The notes below the pieces were generated by a model that saw only the letters and a list, made by a program, of their open reading frames with translations, did not search any database and was not told the origin of the DNA. A DNA stretch of 64,000 nt from NCBI RefSeq assembly GCF_038096175.1, contig NZ_CP151099.1, positions 7,728,001 through 7,792,000 of the forward strand, read 5' to 3'. Below are positions 19,154-30,300 of this stretch, piece by piece. The DNA comes from Nostoc sp. UHCC 0302. Its GTDB lineage: Bacteria; Cyanobacteriota; Cyanobacteriia; Cyanobacteriales; Nostocaceae. The number at the start of each line of letters is the position of its first letter. Positions within the stretch are counted from its first letter, which is position 1. The translations under genes were made by a program, and so were the position numbers.

Positions 19154-19698
19154 ATAAACTTTCGTAGAAGTTGCACTGGAATATACCAGATGCAACTCTT
19201 AGAAGCACAAGGTTGCCAAACATATTCTCTATTAATCAATACCTTTGCCAAAATAAGAGCCTACAAAAATTTTGGCAAAAAGACTCATAAGCGACAAGGT
19301 AGTTTGAAAGATCAAACCCTTGATACTGCGGGCAATACGTTAAAAAATGCTTGCGGTAAATCTTTAAGGAATTTTTAAGACTTATTGTTTTGTCCAAACC
19401 TTTGAGAACAAGGCGTTAATACATCAACTCATCCTTGTAAATTGGCGAAGGTATTGTTAATACAAGGTGTGTATCTCCAAATCCTTTAAAACTCTTATAG
19501 AGTGAGCATCTTACCTGCTAATCTTAAATAATAGATATTTTATATTTAATAATCTTAGTTTATTTGAGTTAAAAGTTTAACTCTGATTTTTTAAAACTAT
19601 TTAGCCACTTCTGAGGATTAAATCAAAACGTGATATGACACCTATAGTCAGTGGTAACGTTCTAAAATTAAAAAGTATTAAATCAAGTAGAGAAAGTT
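19154..19698. other. Intergenic region upstream of grxC
   Basis: A 62-codon frame at 19190-19378 overlaps this space but has no protein-like composition and no ribosome binding site, so I leave it out. Otherwise AT-rich sequence that should carry the promoter for grxC-gshB. Confidence 0.4.
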
Positions 19699-19971
19699 AT
19701 GGCTGCAAAAGTAGAAATTTATACTTGGAGGACTTGCCCGTTTTGTATTCGTGCCAAAAGTCTGCTCAAAACCAAGGGAGTTGAATTTGTCGAATACAGC
19801 ATTGATGGAGACGAGGCCGCAAGAGATAAAATGGCTCAAAGATCAAATGGACGCCGCTCTGTACCGCAAATTTTCATCAATGATGATCATATTGGCGGTT
19901 GTGACGATATCCATGCTTTAGACCGTCAAGGCAAACTAGATGAGTTACTCGCTTCTAGTAATAGTGTGTAG
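19699..19971 (+). CDS. grxC: Glutaredoxin 3
   Basis: 90 aa dithiol glutaredoxin. The active site is C13-P-F-C16 (TWRTCPFCIRAK), the cis-proline motif is RSVPQIFIN and the glutathione-binding motif is GGCDDIHAL. It reduces protein disulfides and glutathione mixed disulfides with GSH. The gene precedes gshB by 136 bp on the same strand, so the enzyme and its cofactor synthesis are probably co-transcribed. Confidence 0.95.
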   Translation: MAAKVEIYTWRTCPFCIRAKSLLKTKGVEFVEYSIDGDEAARDKMAQRSNGRRSVPQIFINDDHIGGCDDIHALDRQGKLDELLASSNSV

Positions 19972-20107
19972 CTACAGAAGGTATTGCGATGTCTGTCAAT
20001 CAGGAATTACCCATCTAAATGGTTGTGTTTCGGTAAATTGGTAAGATCATCAGGGCATAATCTAAATTGCATAACGATTAAGTTTTCTGGTGATTAAGGG
20101 AGAAAGC

Positions 20108-21097
20108 GTGAAACTAGCTTTTATCATTGATCCCATCCATCTACTTGACCCGTGTCACGATACTAGTGTTGCTTTAATGGAAGCAGCGCAAATCCTGGGA
20201 CACGAAGTTTGGATAACTCAAGCAAATCTGCTGAGTGTGGTGGAGGGCAAAGCCTGGGCTGTCCTACAGCGAGTAGAACTTGTACCAGTGCAGTTGGTCG
20301 AGGGACGCTGGCTAGCGGCGAATCCTTGGTATAAGTTGAGCGCTCGTGCCTTAACTTCTTTAGAAACAATGGACGCCGTATTTATGCGGACAGATCCACC
20401 AGTCAATGATTCCTACCTCTATGCCACCTACATTCTGGATTACATTGACCAAAAGAATACTCTGGTGATTAACAGTCCTAGCGGTATCCGGGGGGCAAAT
20501 GAAAAAATGTATGCCCTTCAGTTTACTAATGCAGTTCCAGAAACAATTGTTAGTGCTGATAAGCAGGTTATTAGGGAATTTGTCGAAGCCAAGAGAGCAA
20601 CGGTTCTTAAACCACTGGGTAACAAAGCTGGGGAAGGTATTTTATTTTTGCAATCAGGCGATCGCAACTTCAATTCTATTGTCGAACTTAGTACCCTCCA
20701 AGGTAAAGTGCCAGTAATGGTACAGACGTATTTACCAGAGGCAAAAGCAGGAGACAAGCGAATTATTTTACTCAATGGGGAACCTATTGGTGCGCTCAAT
20801 CGCCTTTCTAGCGGAACTGATTTTCGCAATAATATGGCTACTGGTGGCACAGTAGCTCAAACTGAGATTACCCCAAGAGAGTATGAAATTTGTACCCAAC
20901 TAGCTGAACGCCTACGCCAAGACGGCTTAATTTTTGTGGGCATAGATGTTATTGGTGGCTACCTTACTGAAGTTAACGTCACCAGTCCTACCGGAATTCG
21001 CGAAATTGACCGTTTAGATGGCACTCGCCTTGCTCATCAGGTCATTCAGTGGGTTGAACAGACCTTAAGCAATTCAAAATTCAAAGTTCGTTTTTAA
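20108..21097 (+). CDS. gshB: Glutathione synthetase
   Basis: 329 aa ATP-grasp ligase that adds glycine to gamma-glutamylcysteine. The start is GTG 20108 (MKLAFIIDPIH), with AGGGAG about 7 nt upstream; the GTG at 20090 would add six residues unlike the family. Visible blocks: DPCHDTSVALM, FMRTDPPVNDSYLYATYILD, VLKPLGNKAGEGI (ATP-grasp), VPVMVQTYLPEAKAGDKRIILLNGEP and GIDVIGGYLTEVNVTSPTGIR (metal and substrate binding). The protein is full length and follows grxC. Confidence 0.96.
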   Translation: MKLAFIIDPIHLLDPCHDTSVALMEAAQILGHEVWITQANLLSVVEGKAWAVLQRVELVPVQLVEGRWLAANPWYKLSARALTSLETMDAVFMRTDPPVNDSYLYATYILDYIDQKNTLVINSPSGIRGANEKMYALQFTNAVPETIVSADKQVIREFVEAKRATVLKPLGNKAGEGILFLQSGDRNFNSIVELSTLQGKVPVMVQTYLPEAKAGDKRIILLNGEPIGALNRLSSGTDFRNNMATGGTVAQTEITPREYEICTQLAERLRQDGLIFVGIDVIGGYLTEVNVTSPTGIREIDRLDGTRLAHQVIQWVEQTLSNSKFKVRF

Positions 21098-21602
21098 AAG
21101 TTTGCTAGGCGGGAAAACTGATAACACTTACTGCAAATAACGAACCGTTCATAGCAGTTGCTTTTACGAGAAATAACGCCAATGTAAAGCAGTTTTACCC
21201 TGCCTTAAACCGTCCTAAGGGCGTCTAGAAACCGACAAAGCTATGCTAGTCGGTACAACGGAGGCTTCCTCTGAAGTTGCTAGCTACGCAAAGCGAGGAG
21301 CTAACGCGCTTCTTTTAAAGGAGAAGCCTTCGTTCAGACTTTTTTCCGTACAGTGTTTACTCCCCCTTAGAACTTTTCGCAAAATCAAAATTCAGAAATA
21401 CTATCTGGATTATCTGGGTAAGCATCTTGGCTATTGAATGGATTTAATTAGAGCTTTGACAACAATTGCCAAAATTGGGGATGGCAATAGATTGCTAACC
21501 CCTGTGTCTGGCGAAACCCTATTTAGAACTAACAGATTTTATAAAGCGTTCAGCTTGACATGAGACTGCAAATTTAATCTAAAATCTCAAATCTAAAATC
21601 AC
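21098..21602. other. Intergenic region with dispersed repeats (gshB / ftsZ, convergent)
   Basis: The region contains a repeat block around 21228-21340 (ACCGAC ... GTCGGT hairpin, then GGAGGCTTCCTC) of the dispersed Nostoc type. A 64-codon frame at 21243-21437 lies within it and is treated as accidental. Confidence 0.45.
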
Positions 21603-22898
21603 TTAATTCCTTGGTGTACGTCTGTTGCGGAGAAAATCAGGTATATCCAATCCAGGTTTTTCTTTTGGTTCTGGAATAGGTGTTGGAGTTGGGGTTGAAG
21701 GATTAACTGTGGGTTGCTGTGTTGCTGGTCGTTTTGACGTAGGCGCTACCCTAACATTAGCGGCGTTTTGTTGTGGCGCTGCTTGCACTTCACCTGTAAA
21801 TCCAGTAGCAATTACGGTAATTCTCACTTCACCCTGGAGCCTATCATCAATTACGGCACCAAAAATAATATTAGCGTTGGGATCAACCACTTCATAGATT
21901 GCTTCTGCTGCGGCATTCACCTCGTGCAGAGTCAGGTCAGTACCACCAGTAATATTAAAGACAACTCCTCTGGCTCCTTCAATAGAACTTTCTAACAAAG
22001 GCGAAGAAATAGCTGCGATCGCCGCTTCTCTGGCTCTAGATTTCCCAGAACTGACGCCAATCCCCATCAATGCCGACCCTGCATCTGCCATTACAGCTCT
22101 GACATCGGCAAAGTCAACGTTTACCAATCCAGGAATCGTAATGATATCAGAAATTCCTTGTACGCCTTGACGCAGCACATCATCTGCATAGCGAAAAGCT
22201 TCCTGTACAGGCGTTTGCTCAGGGATTACTTCTAGCAGCTTATTGTTAGGGATAATAATCAGTGTATCTACCCTACTTTTTAGCCCTTCAATGCCTTGTT
22301 CTGCTTGGCTAGTACGGCGGCGTCCTTCAAATACAAATGGACGTGTGACTACACCAACTGTAAGAGCGCCCATTTCTTTTGCTACTTCTGCCACAATCGG
22401 AGCTGCACCTGTTCCGGTACCACCTCCCATCCCAGCTGTGATAAATACTAAATCTGCACCCTCTAAAGCTGTGGCAATTTCATCTCGTGATTCTTCAGCT
22501 GCTTTTTGACCAATAGCAGGATTACCACCTGCACCTAAACCCCGCGTCAGTTTCTGCCCAATTTGCAATCTGCTGGGAGCGCCAGCTAAGGTAAGGGCTT
22601 GGGCATCAGTATTAATTGACCAAAACTCAACTCCAGAAACATCAGACTCGATCATGCGGTTAACGGCATTGCCACCGCCGCCACCTACACCAATTACTTT
22701 GATGTTAGCGACTCGACCAGGAACTATCTCGCCAATTCGGCTATTTTCAACAGGAATCTTTTTATTATCGTGATTTTGTCCGAAGTTCAACCCAGAATTA
22801 TTAAAGGGATTGGTCGAGTTAGCTGCCAGAGAGAACCCTGGCTGCCCCACAGATTGGGAATTTTTATAGGTAAGCTCTTGGTTATTATCAAGTGTCAT
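21603..22898 (-). CDS. ftsZ: Cell division GTPase FtsZ
   Basis: 431 aa tubulin homologue that forms the Z ring. The tubulin signature GGGTGTG is at 158-164, the nucleotide-binding loop [10 protein letters not shown] at 71-80, and the T7 loop region [11 protein letters not shown] supplies the catalytic aspartates. The N-terminal extension of about 60 residues (Asn/Ser-rich) is typical of filamentous cyanobacteria. A Pro/Thr-rich linker leads to a C-terminal [10 protein letters not shown] peptide, the usual docking site for partner proteins. ftsQ is upstream on the same strand, separated by an unusually long 1060 bp. Confidence 0.97.
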   Translation of the reverse strand: MTLDNNQELTYKNSQSVGQPGFSLAANSTNPFNNSGLNFGQNHDNKKIPVENSRIGEIVPGRVANIKVIGVGGGGGNAVNRMIESDVSGVEFWSINTDAQALTLAGAPSRLQIGQKLTRGLGAGGNPAIGQKAAEESRDEIATALEGADLVFITAGMGGGTGTGAAPIVAEVAKEMGALTVGVVTRPFVFEGRRRTSQAEQGIEGLKSRVDTLIIIPNNKLLEVIPEQTPVQEAFRYADDVLRQGVQGISDIITIPGLVNVDFADVRAVMADAGSALMGIGVSSGKSRAREAAIAAISSPLLESSIEGARGVVFNITGGTDLTLHEVNAAAEAIYEVVDPNANIIFGAVIDDRLQGEVRITVIATGFTGEVQAAPQQNAANVRVAPTSKRPATQQPTVNPSTPTPTPIPEPKEKPGLDIPDFLRNRRTPRN

Positions 22899-23958
22899 TG
22901 GATTCAGAAAGGTAGATAAACGACTTTTTCAGGTGTGATTCACCTAAGAGTCAACTATAGTTTGACACGCCACAATCTATGGCATTGTTCTTTATTGTTC
23001 TTTCTACTGCCAACCATAACAGGATTAGCAGTCGGAAAATTTAGTCTGACATCAGTCTTTAACCCAGCGGCTCGGTCAGCTAATTTTACGGAAGTATACT
23101 TACATCGATCTAAAAGTGAACTGTAAAACTTCAAGCACATCTTTATTACTTCAGTGCTATGTTGCTCATTAGGTTCATTATCCTTTTCGCATTTCCAATT
23201 GCCTCCCTTCCTTTGTACCAGTGATTTAAATTGGTCATTAATTTTACTACTAACAGTATTGGTTGTTTTGAGTTTAACTGCCACATATTCAGTATTTATC
23301 TTGTATAATTTGCACTCTTCTAAAAAAGAAAAATGCAATTTCAAGTCATTCTGTCTGTGTTTGTAGTTAAACCTTGTTGCAAAATTTAAGTAACTAAGTA
23401 TACACTTAATCCCAGTAATATTTTCAATAAATTCAAAATTATTAATGGATGACGTAGCTTGTATAAACGCTCTATGGTGCGTCTTGTATGCCTTAATAAT
23501 ATTGTTAATAGGTTTTACCATTAGAAATAATTGCAACTAAATACACCAAAATTACCCTCTATTTACTTATCTTTAGGCTTGAAGTAAAGCAGAATTTACT
23601 TGTCAGACTATAGCTGATAAATTTGTTGTTTGGTGAGAATCTAAGGACATTGTGTAGGAGCAATATTTTATCCTATGGGAACTCCTAGCAGTCTTGTCAA
23701 TAAACCAAGAGTTTTAAAGACGTTTCGCACGTTAAACATCATCATTAGATTCTCTAACATTCTGCACTCTATCACTAGATGCTAGAGTAACCATTAAAGA
23801 GCTATGGCTTTTGAACAAGATTCTATGATTGGTTTGATCATTTTAATTAGAAGTTAATGTCGATTTTTTGGTAGGTTTCTGGAAAATTGAAAATAATAAA
23901 TATACTTATCAGCATAAAGCTTATTTATTTACTTGTAGGAATTCATACATTAAGCGCC
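22899..23958. promoter_or_regulatory. Long ftsQ-ftsZ intergenic region
   Basis: 1060 bp upstream of ftsZ. A 193-codon minus-strand frame at 22955-23536 covers much of it, but its composition (many K, N, I, S and F; no family motif) does not persuade me that it codes. The space probably holds ftsZ promoters and a long 5' leader. No clear operator was found. Confidence 0.4.
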
Positions 23959-24813
23959 CTAGAGTTTTTTCAAGTTTTTAGGAGTTAACTTTCGGTTTTG
24001 TTGGTTCACTTGTACTAATGGAGTTTCCAGATTTTTTAGATCAATATACTCTATTTGACTGGAATTAATTTTTGCTGGTAAATGGCGCATTTGGGCAAGT
24101 ACTTTGATTTTGTCAGGTAGCTGGGGGTCTGGAACACCAAGATAGACAGTTCCTAGTTCTGTTTTCAACATTAAATTCGCTGGATCTTGGCAATTAATTT
24201 CTGCAACTTTCACAGAACTCTCGCTGATAGCTTGATAAAGTTGAGGCCAGTAGTGACGGTATTGTTGTGGCAATCCAATAACTTTGAGAGTGGGAAATTT
24301 TGCCGTGGGATTCAATGATTTATATCTTGCTAAAGGCATCCAAACTCCACTTGCATCTAGTAAACCTACAGCTACTTGTTTATTGCTAGAGCGTTGATTT
24401 TGTACAGTATATGCTTGAGTTATCGCTACAGGTACTCTTTCTTGAAGTTCAATGATTAGTCCAGGAGGAAATAGACGACGGCTAACAGTCGCTTGTGCAA
24501 TAGTTGGTTGTTTCTTCAAAGATTCGGCGATCGCAGACGGTTGAATCCGCCATAAAGACTGGGGATAGGATAGCACCACTAGTGATTGAATCGCATCATC
24601 CGACAGTAATTGATTGCCTGATTTGATCACTATTTGTTTGGGAGTATTTAGCACCCAGATTGGTTGGATTGCTATCCATAGCAATCCACCTGCCAACCCA
24701 CTAATCGCAAAGGTTCGCCAAATCGCCTGGATAATTTTCATCTGCCGCTGCCGACGTAAGTTCTTACGGCGCTGGGCTAAATCTGTGCGGGAAACTGATA
24801 CTATGTCAGCCAT
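23959..24813 (-). CDS. ftsQ: Cell division protein FtsQ/DivIB
   Basis: 284 aa bitopic division protein. A basic cytoplasmic N-terminus (RRKNLRRQRQMK) is followed by one TM helix near 32-51 (TFAISGLAGGLLWIAIQPIW), a POTRA domain (VIKSGNQLLSDDAIQSLV, then LKKQPTIAQATVSRRLFPPG and ELQERVPVA) and the beta domain (LLDASGVWMPLARY). FtsQ connects early and late divisome components. The start ATG 24813 is clear. The gene is upstream of ftsZ, the usual cyanobacterial order. Confidence 0.9.
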   Translation of the reverse strand: MADIVSVSRTDLAQRRKNLRRQRQMKIIQAIWRTFAISGLAGGLLWIAIQPIWVLNTPKQIVIKSGNQLLSDDAIQSLVVLSYPQSLWRIQPSAIAESLKKQPTIAQATVSRRLFPPGLIIELQERVPVAITQAYTVQNQRSSNKQVAVGLLDASGVWMPLARYKSLNPTAKFPTLKVIGLPQQYRHYWPQLYQAISESSVKVAEINCQDPANLMLKTELGTVYLGVPDPQLPDKIKVLAQMRHLPAKINSSQIEYIDLKNLETPLVQVNQQNRKLTPKNLKKL

Positions 24814-24852
24814 TCAAACCCCTTCCTAGTTTCAGTTCAATTCTTTAACACG

Positions 24853-24892
24853 CTCGTATGATCATTTAATTACTCGTATGATCATTTAATTA
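24853..24892. repeat. 20-bp tandem duplication upstream of ftsQ
   Basis: Two exact head-to-tail copies of CTCGTATGATCATTTAATTA, each containing the palindrome ATGATCAT. The pair lies 40-80 bp before the ftsQ start, so it could be a paired operator or a plain duplication. Confidence 0.85.
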
Positions 24893-25763
24893 TTAGTAAA
24901 CCTTGTTGGCATATTTTTGCCACTCTATCTCAGGATTTTTTCACTTTTATTAGCACACTATGAGTAGCCACAAAAGTATTGTGGCGCTAGTAACTCTTCT
25001 TAATTAAAGCTTTTTGGGTTTACTTTTAACCGACTATAGCTTTTCGACGGTGGGATAATAGTTCATACCTACGAAAAGAGCTACAACGCAGTTACTGACA
25101 AAATTACCACAATCTAAATACAGCTTTTTAACTAGCTCACAGTAGTGATGAAGGCTAGCTGCAAAGGCAAAAGTTGCATCGAATCAAAACTTATTCACCA
25201 AAATTTCTTCTTTCACAAGGATGAATAACAAAAAATGTAGCCAAACCCCATAGTAGTAAGCTTGTTAATGATTCAGCGGTAATGAGAAATTTTTTAGCAA
25301 TTACAAAATATTAAGTTCTGCTGAAGTAAAATTCAAAAAAGTCTCAGCAAATATACTGAATATTATTCAATACATGACTATTTACTGTATCCCTTGCTAG
25401 AATTAACACAAGTCCTCGCTGATCAGCTATGCAAACTGAGCATTAGTCATCTTAGTAGCTTTTTGATAAATTGGCTTAGCCGTCTGGGTTTGTGCTAAGT
25501 CAAATACAAGCTACAGATTGTCAAAATCTCAACAGCTGCTGTAAAAAGGACAAATATGCTTAATGTTATTAGGGTCAATTAAATCTCTACCACACCACTA
25601 ACAGTTACTCATAGCAGGATAACTGCCACGAGTAGCGCCCTTCACAAGATTTAGGTAGCTTGTGAACTGTTCGTGTATATACATAGTGGTTAGAGATTTT
25701 TAGTATAAAAAATACTAATTAATTTGCATTTACAGAGACAATAATATATACACCTCTACATAC
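24893..25763. other. Intergenic region ftsQ / ATPase module (divergent)
   Basis: About 870 bp with no credible ORF. AT-rich throughout; presumably carries the promoter of the ATPase-WD40 module. Nothing else recognisable. Confidence 0.4.
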
Positions 25764-27095
25764 ATGAAAACGACACTAAATTTGTCACGTTTTTATAAAG
25801 CTTGTAATCCAAGCTACACGTTAAACATAAGTAACGTGTTAGATCGGCAGTACTACATAGATTTTGCTGACGTACGCGGTTGCAAGATTGTGGAAGAATT
25901 GCAACGTACAATTAGCCGCATTTCTCCGGATGAGCCAACCTGCCAGCTATTTACAGGTCACATTGGTTGTGGTAAATCAACAGAGTTGCAACGCCTCAAG
26001 GCAGAACTAGAATTGGCTGGATTTCATGTGGTTTATTTTGAGTCCAGTCAAGACTTAGACATGGCAGATATTGATGTCAGCGACATTTTGTTGAGTGTAG
26101 CCCGGCAAGTAAGCATCAGTTTAGAAGCTATTGGCATCAAACTCAAACCTAGTTACTTTACCAATTTGTTTAAAGAAGTAGGCGATTTTTTGCAAACTCC
26201 TATAGAGCTTTCTGGACAAGCAGAGTTGTCTTTGGGTATTGCCAAAATTACTGCCAAAACTAAAGATAGCGCTCAGATGCGTAATCAACTGAGACAATAT
26301 CTGGAACCACGTACTAATAGTATTTTGCAAGCAATTAATGAAGAGATATTAGAAAAAGCTGTTGAACAGCTAAAGCTGAGGGGTCAAAAAGGACTGGTTG
26401 TGATTGTAGATAACTTAGATCGAGTGGATATGCGTCCTGTTGCCTCCGGGCGATCGCAACCAGAATATCTCTTCATCGACCGAGGCGAACAGTTACGCCG
26501 ACTCAAATGCCACCTAGTTTACACAATCCCCTTAGCTTTAATTTTCTCGAACGAATACGAGACACTAAAAAATCGTCTAGGGGGAGGCATTGCCCCTAAA
26601 GTACTACCAATGGTGCTGGTGCGGCAAAGAGATGGTAGCGATTACGAACCGGGAATTTCACTACTACGCCAGTTAGTCCTAGCAAGAGCTTTTCCTGAAG
26701 TTTCTTGGAATGAAAGACTATCGCTAGTTACAGAGTTATTCGATCACGCCGAAACCTTAGATCGTATATGCCGCGTTAGTGGTGGCCATATTCGTAATCT
26801 ATTAGGTTTGCTCTATAGCTGCCTGCAACGACAAGATCCTCCTTTTTCGAGAAACTGCTTGGAAGCCGTAATTAAGGACTACCGCGATGATCTCTTATTG
26901 GCTATTGATGAATACCAATGGGAATTGTTGTTTGAAGTAGTGCAGCAACAGAGAGTTAAAGGCGAGTCTGACTATCAGAGTTTACTGCGAAGTATGTACC
27001 TGTTTGAATACCGTGATCCTATAGGACGTTGGTTTGGGATCAGCCCAGCATTATCAGAAACAGAAAAAGTTCTCGCTTGGCAGCAAAAAAAGTAG
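25764..27095 (+). CDS. P-loop ATPase, first gene of the STAND/WD40 module
   Basis: 443 aa. Walker A is GHIGCGKST at 65-73 and Walker B LVVIVDNLDR at 211-220. A sensor-like YTIPLAL strand follows, then SGGHIRNLLGLL and a C-terminal winged-helix-like tail (SMYLFEYRDPIGRWFG). The fold is AAA/STAND-like, but I cannot assign a named family. The same motif order occurs in the 48707-49999 protein (GHRGCGKSS, VLVIIDDLDK, IIYTIPIAV, SGGVLRELIR, LYILEYRSEETWYD), so the two are paralogues. The next gene, 230 bp downstream, is its likely partner. It is probably a cytoplasmic ATP-dependent switch; its output is unknown. Confidence 0.85.
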   Translation: MKTTLNLSRFYKACNPSYTLNISNVLDRQYYIDFADVRGCKIVEELQRTISRISPDEPTCQLFTGHIGCGKSTELQRLKAELELAGFHVVYFESSQDLDMADIDVSDILLSVARQVSISLEAIGIKLKPSYFTNLFKEVGDFLQTPIELSGQAELSLGIAKITAKTKDSAQMRNQLRQYLEPRTNSILQAINEEILEKAVEQLKLRGQKGLVVIVDNLDRVDMRPVASGRSQPEYLFIDRGEQLRRLKCHLVYTIPLALIFSNEYETLKNRLGGGIAPKVLPMVLVRQRDGSDYEPGISLLRQLVLARAFPEVSWNERLSLVTELFDHAETLDRICRVSGGHIRNLLGLLYSCLQRQDPPFSRNCLEAVIKDYRDDLLLAIDEYQWELLFEVVQQQRVKGESDYQSLLRSMYLFEYRDPIGRWFGISPALSETEKVLAWQQKK

Positions 27096-27325
27096 AAATC
27101 TGAGAGTTTCAAAAGTAAAAATAAAAAATTCAAAAAATCTTTAATTTTAAATTTCTGATAATTAGGAATTTTGAATTAGAGTGGAAACGGCTAGAGAGTA
27201 TCTTTAGTCAAAATAGTTATATCCATAAGGTATGAGCCATGAGAAATAAGATTTTAAAAAGCTCATAATTTCCTTGTGATTTTTGGTGTGATGTTTTTCT
27301 TTCCTTTCAATCTCAATTTTTACTT

Positions 27326-30300
27326 ATGACAATCTGGCAACTTACAGGAGAGATCGCCACCGAAAATCAGCATGCTCTGCAAAGGCTGATTCGAGCGATC
27401 GCACTTTCGCAAGGTCAATTTTCCCTAATTCTAGTTCGGTGTAATTATGGGCAATTACGTGAGCAAATGTTAGAAAATATTCGCTCAACTACCAAAGATA
27501 TTAATTTAAAAGGAATTGTTCTTGATCCATCAACTAAAACTTTACATAGCACAATAATCTCAGAATTATTTTTAGATAATCCTGTTGTCATCACAGATTC
27601 TTTGCCATCAGCTGTAATGGTTTTGGGGCTAGAGTCAATTATTCATATTGAAGACTTACTTACTACCATCAACCAAGCGCGAGATATATATGCCACCACT
27701 TTTCGGTTTCCACTGGTCTTATGGCTACAAGATGAAGTGGCTTCATTGCTTTCTCGATTAGCACCCGATTTTAAAAGTTGGGCTGCTACGACTATTAAAT
27801 TTGAAATGGCAAAAGTAGATTTAATTACTTTGATCCGTCAAGAGGTAGAATCTATTTTTACTAAAGTTTTAGATGTAGGCGCAGAAAAATTTTTATCTAA
27901 TGCCTCTCTAGAATTAGATCCAAAATCCCAACATCGTCACGAAATAGAATCAGCCCGTAATGATTTACTGCGCCTATATGCTGTCAAATTAGATCCAGGG
28001 TTAGAAGCTAGTTTAGAAGTTGTATTAGGGCGAGATAAATATGCAAATGATCAAATTAATGGTGCTTTAGCTCATTATCAAAGAAGCCTAGCATTGTGGC
28101 AGCAGAACACAAGAAGAGTAGAGTGGGAACGTAGGAGAATGGGAGAGTGGGAGGCAGAGAAAGTAGAAGAAATAAGTGAACAATTACTCTTGTCTCTTCC
28201 TCCTTTTGTTCCCTCCTCTTCTTTACTTTGGCAAGCTATTGTATTATTCCACCTGGGACTGTGTTATCGCCGAATGGCAGACTTACATCAGAGTGGTAAC
28301 AATAGTTATTGGCAGCCGGCTCTGTCGTGGTTTAAGCAATGCTTGGAGGTATTAGAGGAGGCACAAAGAGAAGATTTAGTTGCCAAATTTATTTTGCCTG
28401 TTTGTGAAATTCTCCAACGTTTACAAGCTTGGAAAGAGTTAAAAGAATTAGCTCAAAAGTCATTACAGCTACATAAAATTTATGGAACTCGAACACAAGT
28501 TGCTCAAGATTATGGATTTTTAGGATATGTTGCCGCTTCTGAGTCAAATTGGATTCAAGCTCATGAATTAGCGAATACGGCGCTTTCTATTTCAGAAATA
28601 GCAACAGAAGTTTCTCTGCGAGACGCTTTGCGAACACGGCAACAGGAAAGTTGGTATTTATTATTATTGGCACGTACCCAGAGGCATTTAGGTGAGTGGG
28701 AAGAAGCTATTAATAACCTAGAGTGGGCGAGAATAGTTTGTGAGCTACAACATGAACCATCGCTCTACTTAGAAATTTTAGAGGAGTTGCGATCGCTTTA
28801 CTTTGTTGAGCGTCATGACTATATAGAAGCCTTTAACCTTAAGCAAGAGAAAATTCAAATAGAACATCAGTATGGCTTTCGTGCCTTCATCGGGGCAAGT
28901 CAATTGCAACCACAGCGTTCTAGAATTAACCCAGTCTTAGATTCACAAAAAACACCTTTTATTACTGAGGAAACTGCTCAAGAAATATCTGCTTCTGGAC
29001 GACGCCAAGATGTCAATCGCTTGATTGAAAGAATTACCCGTGCTGACTACAAACTTACAGTTATTCATGGTTCATCAGGCGTTGGGAAAAGTTCTGTTCT
29101 CAAAGCTGGTTTAGTCCCAGCTTTGAAAACCAAAGTAATTGGGGAACGTATTCCTATACCCATTGTTTTATCTGTTTACACTGATTGGGTTGGAGCTTTG
29201 GGAAATAGTGTTAATCAAGCACTAGCACACGCGGAAATATCTATCTCTACAGAAATTACACCTACTGTAATAAGTGAAAATCTCCGCTTATTAACCGAAC
29301 GTAATCATATAATAGTTATTATTTTTGATCAGTTTGAAGAATTTTTCTTTATAAGTAAATCTCCCGCCAATAAAATTAAATTTTATAACTTTTTTACTGA
29401 ATGTTTAAATATACCCTTTGTTAAAATAATTTTATCATTAAGGGAAGATTATTTACATTATTTATTAGAGTTCGAACGCTTAAATAGAGAAAATAATAAT
29501 AAAGTATATGATTTAGGCGTAATTAATAAAAATGTTCTCGATAAGGATATTCGCTATTACTTAGGAAAATTCTCCAGTCAAGATGCAAGAAGTGTAATTC
29601 GGAGTCTTACTCAACGTTCTCATTATGAACTCAGTAAGGAATTAATTAATAAACTAGTACAGGATTTGGCAGGAGAACTAGATGAAGTACATCCGATTGA
29701 ATTACAAATAGTCGGCGCTCAGCTACAAGCAGAAAACATTACCACATTGGAACAATATAAGCTTTGTGGTGGCTCGGAAAAACTTGTAGAACGCTGGCTT
29801 GAAGAAGTTATCAAAGACTGCGGGCAAGAAAATGAAGATTTAAGCTGGAAATTATTATTTGCGTTAACTGATGAAAAGGGTACACGACCGCTAAAAACGA
29901 AAACTGATTTAGTGGCTGCACTAGAAACTCATAACGATGATGCAATATCTGATTTTGACCCAGCTTGGGAATTGATTTTAGAAATTTTGGTTGGTTCAGG
30001 GTTAGTGTTACAAGTGCGGGAAGAATTAGGCGATCGCTACCAGTTGGTTCACGATTATTTAGTAGAACCAATTCGCCAAAAAAACAACTATGGCATGGTT
30101 GCTGAATTAGAAAAAGTCAGAATTGAAAAAAATAAAGCCGAAATAGCCCAAAAACTTAGTCAAGAACATCTTAATTTAGTGTTGCGACGACGGTTGCGAG
30201 AAGCACGTTTAGCGGGCGCATTATTGGCAGTTATGGGCGGGACAATAGCAGGGTTATGGTGGCAAGCTGATTTACAAAAAAGGGCTGCATTGCGCCAAAC

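Noticed and set aside
19190-19378. 62-codon frame after the PEP-CTERM gene
   Set aside because: No ribosome binding site, no similarity I can recognise, biased composition.
21243-21437. 64-codon frame between gshB and ftsZ
   Set aside because: Lies on a dispersed repeat.
22955-23536. 193-codon minus-strand frame between ftsQ and ftsZ
   Set aside because: No recognisable motif, unusual composition, no clear ribosome binding site, and it lies in a likely regulatory spacer. Kept only as part of the intergenic note.
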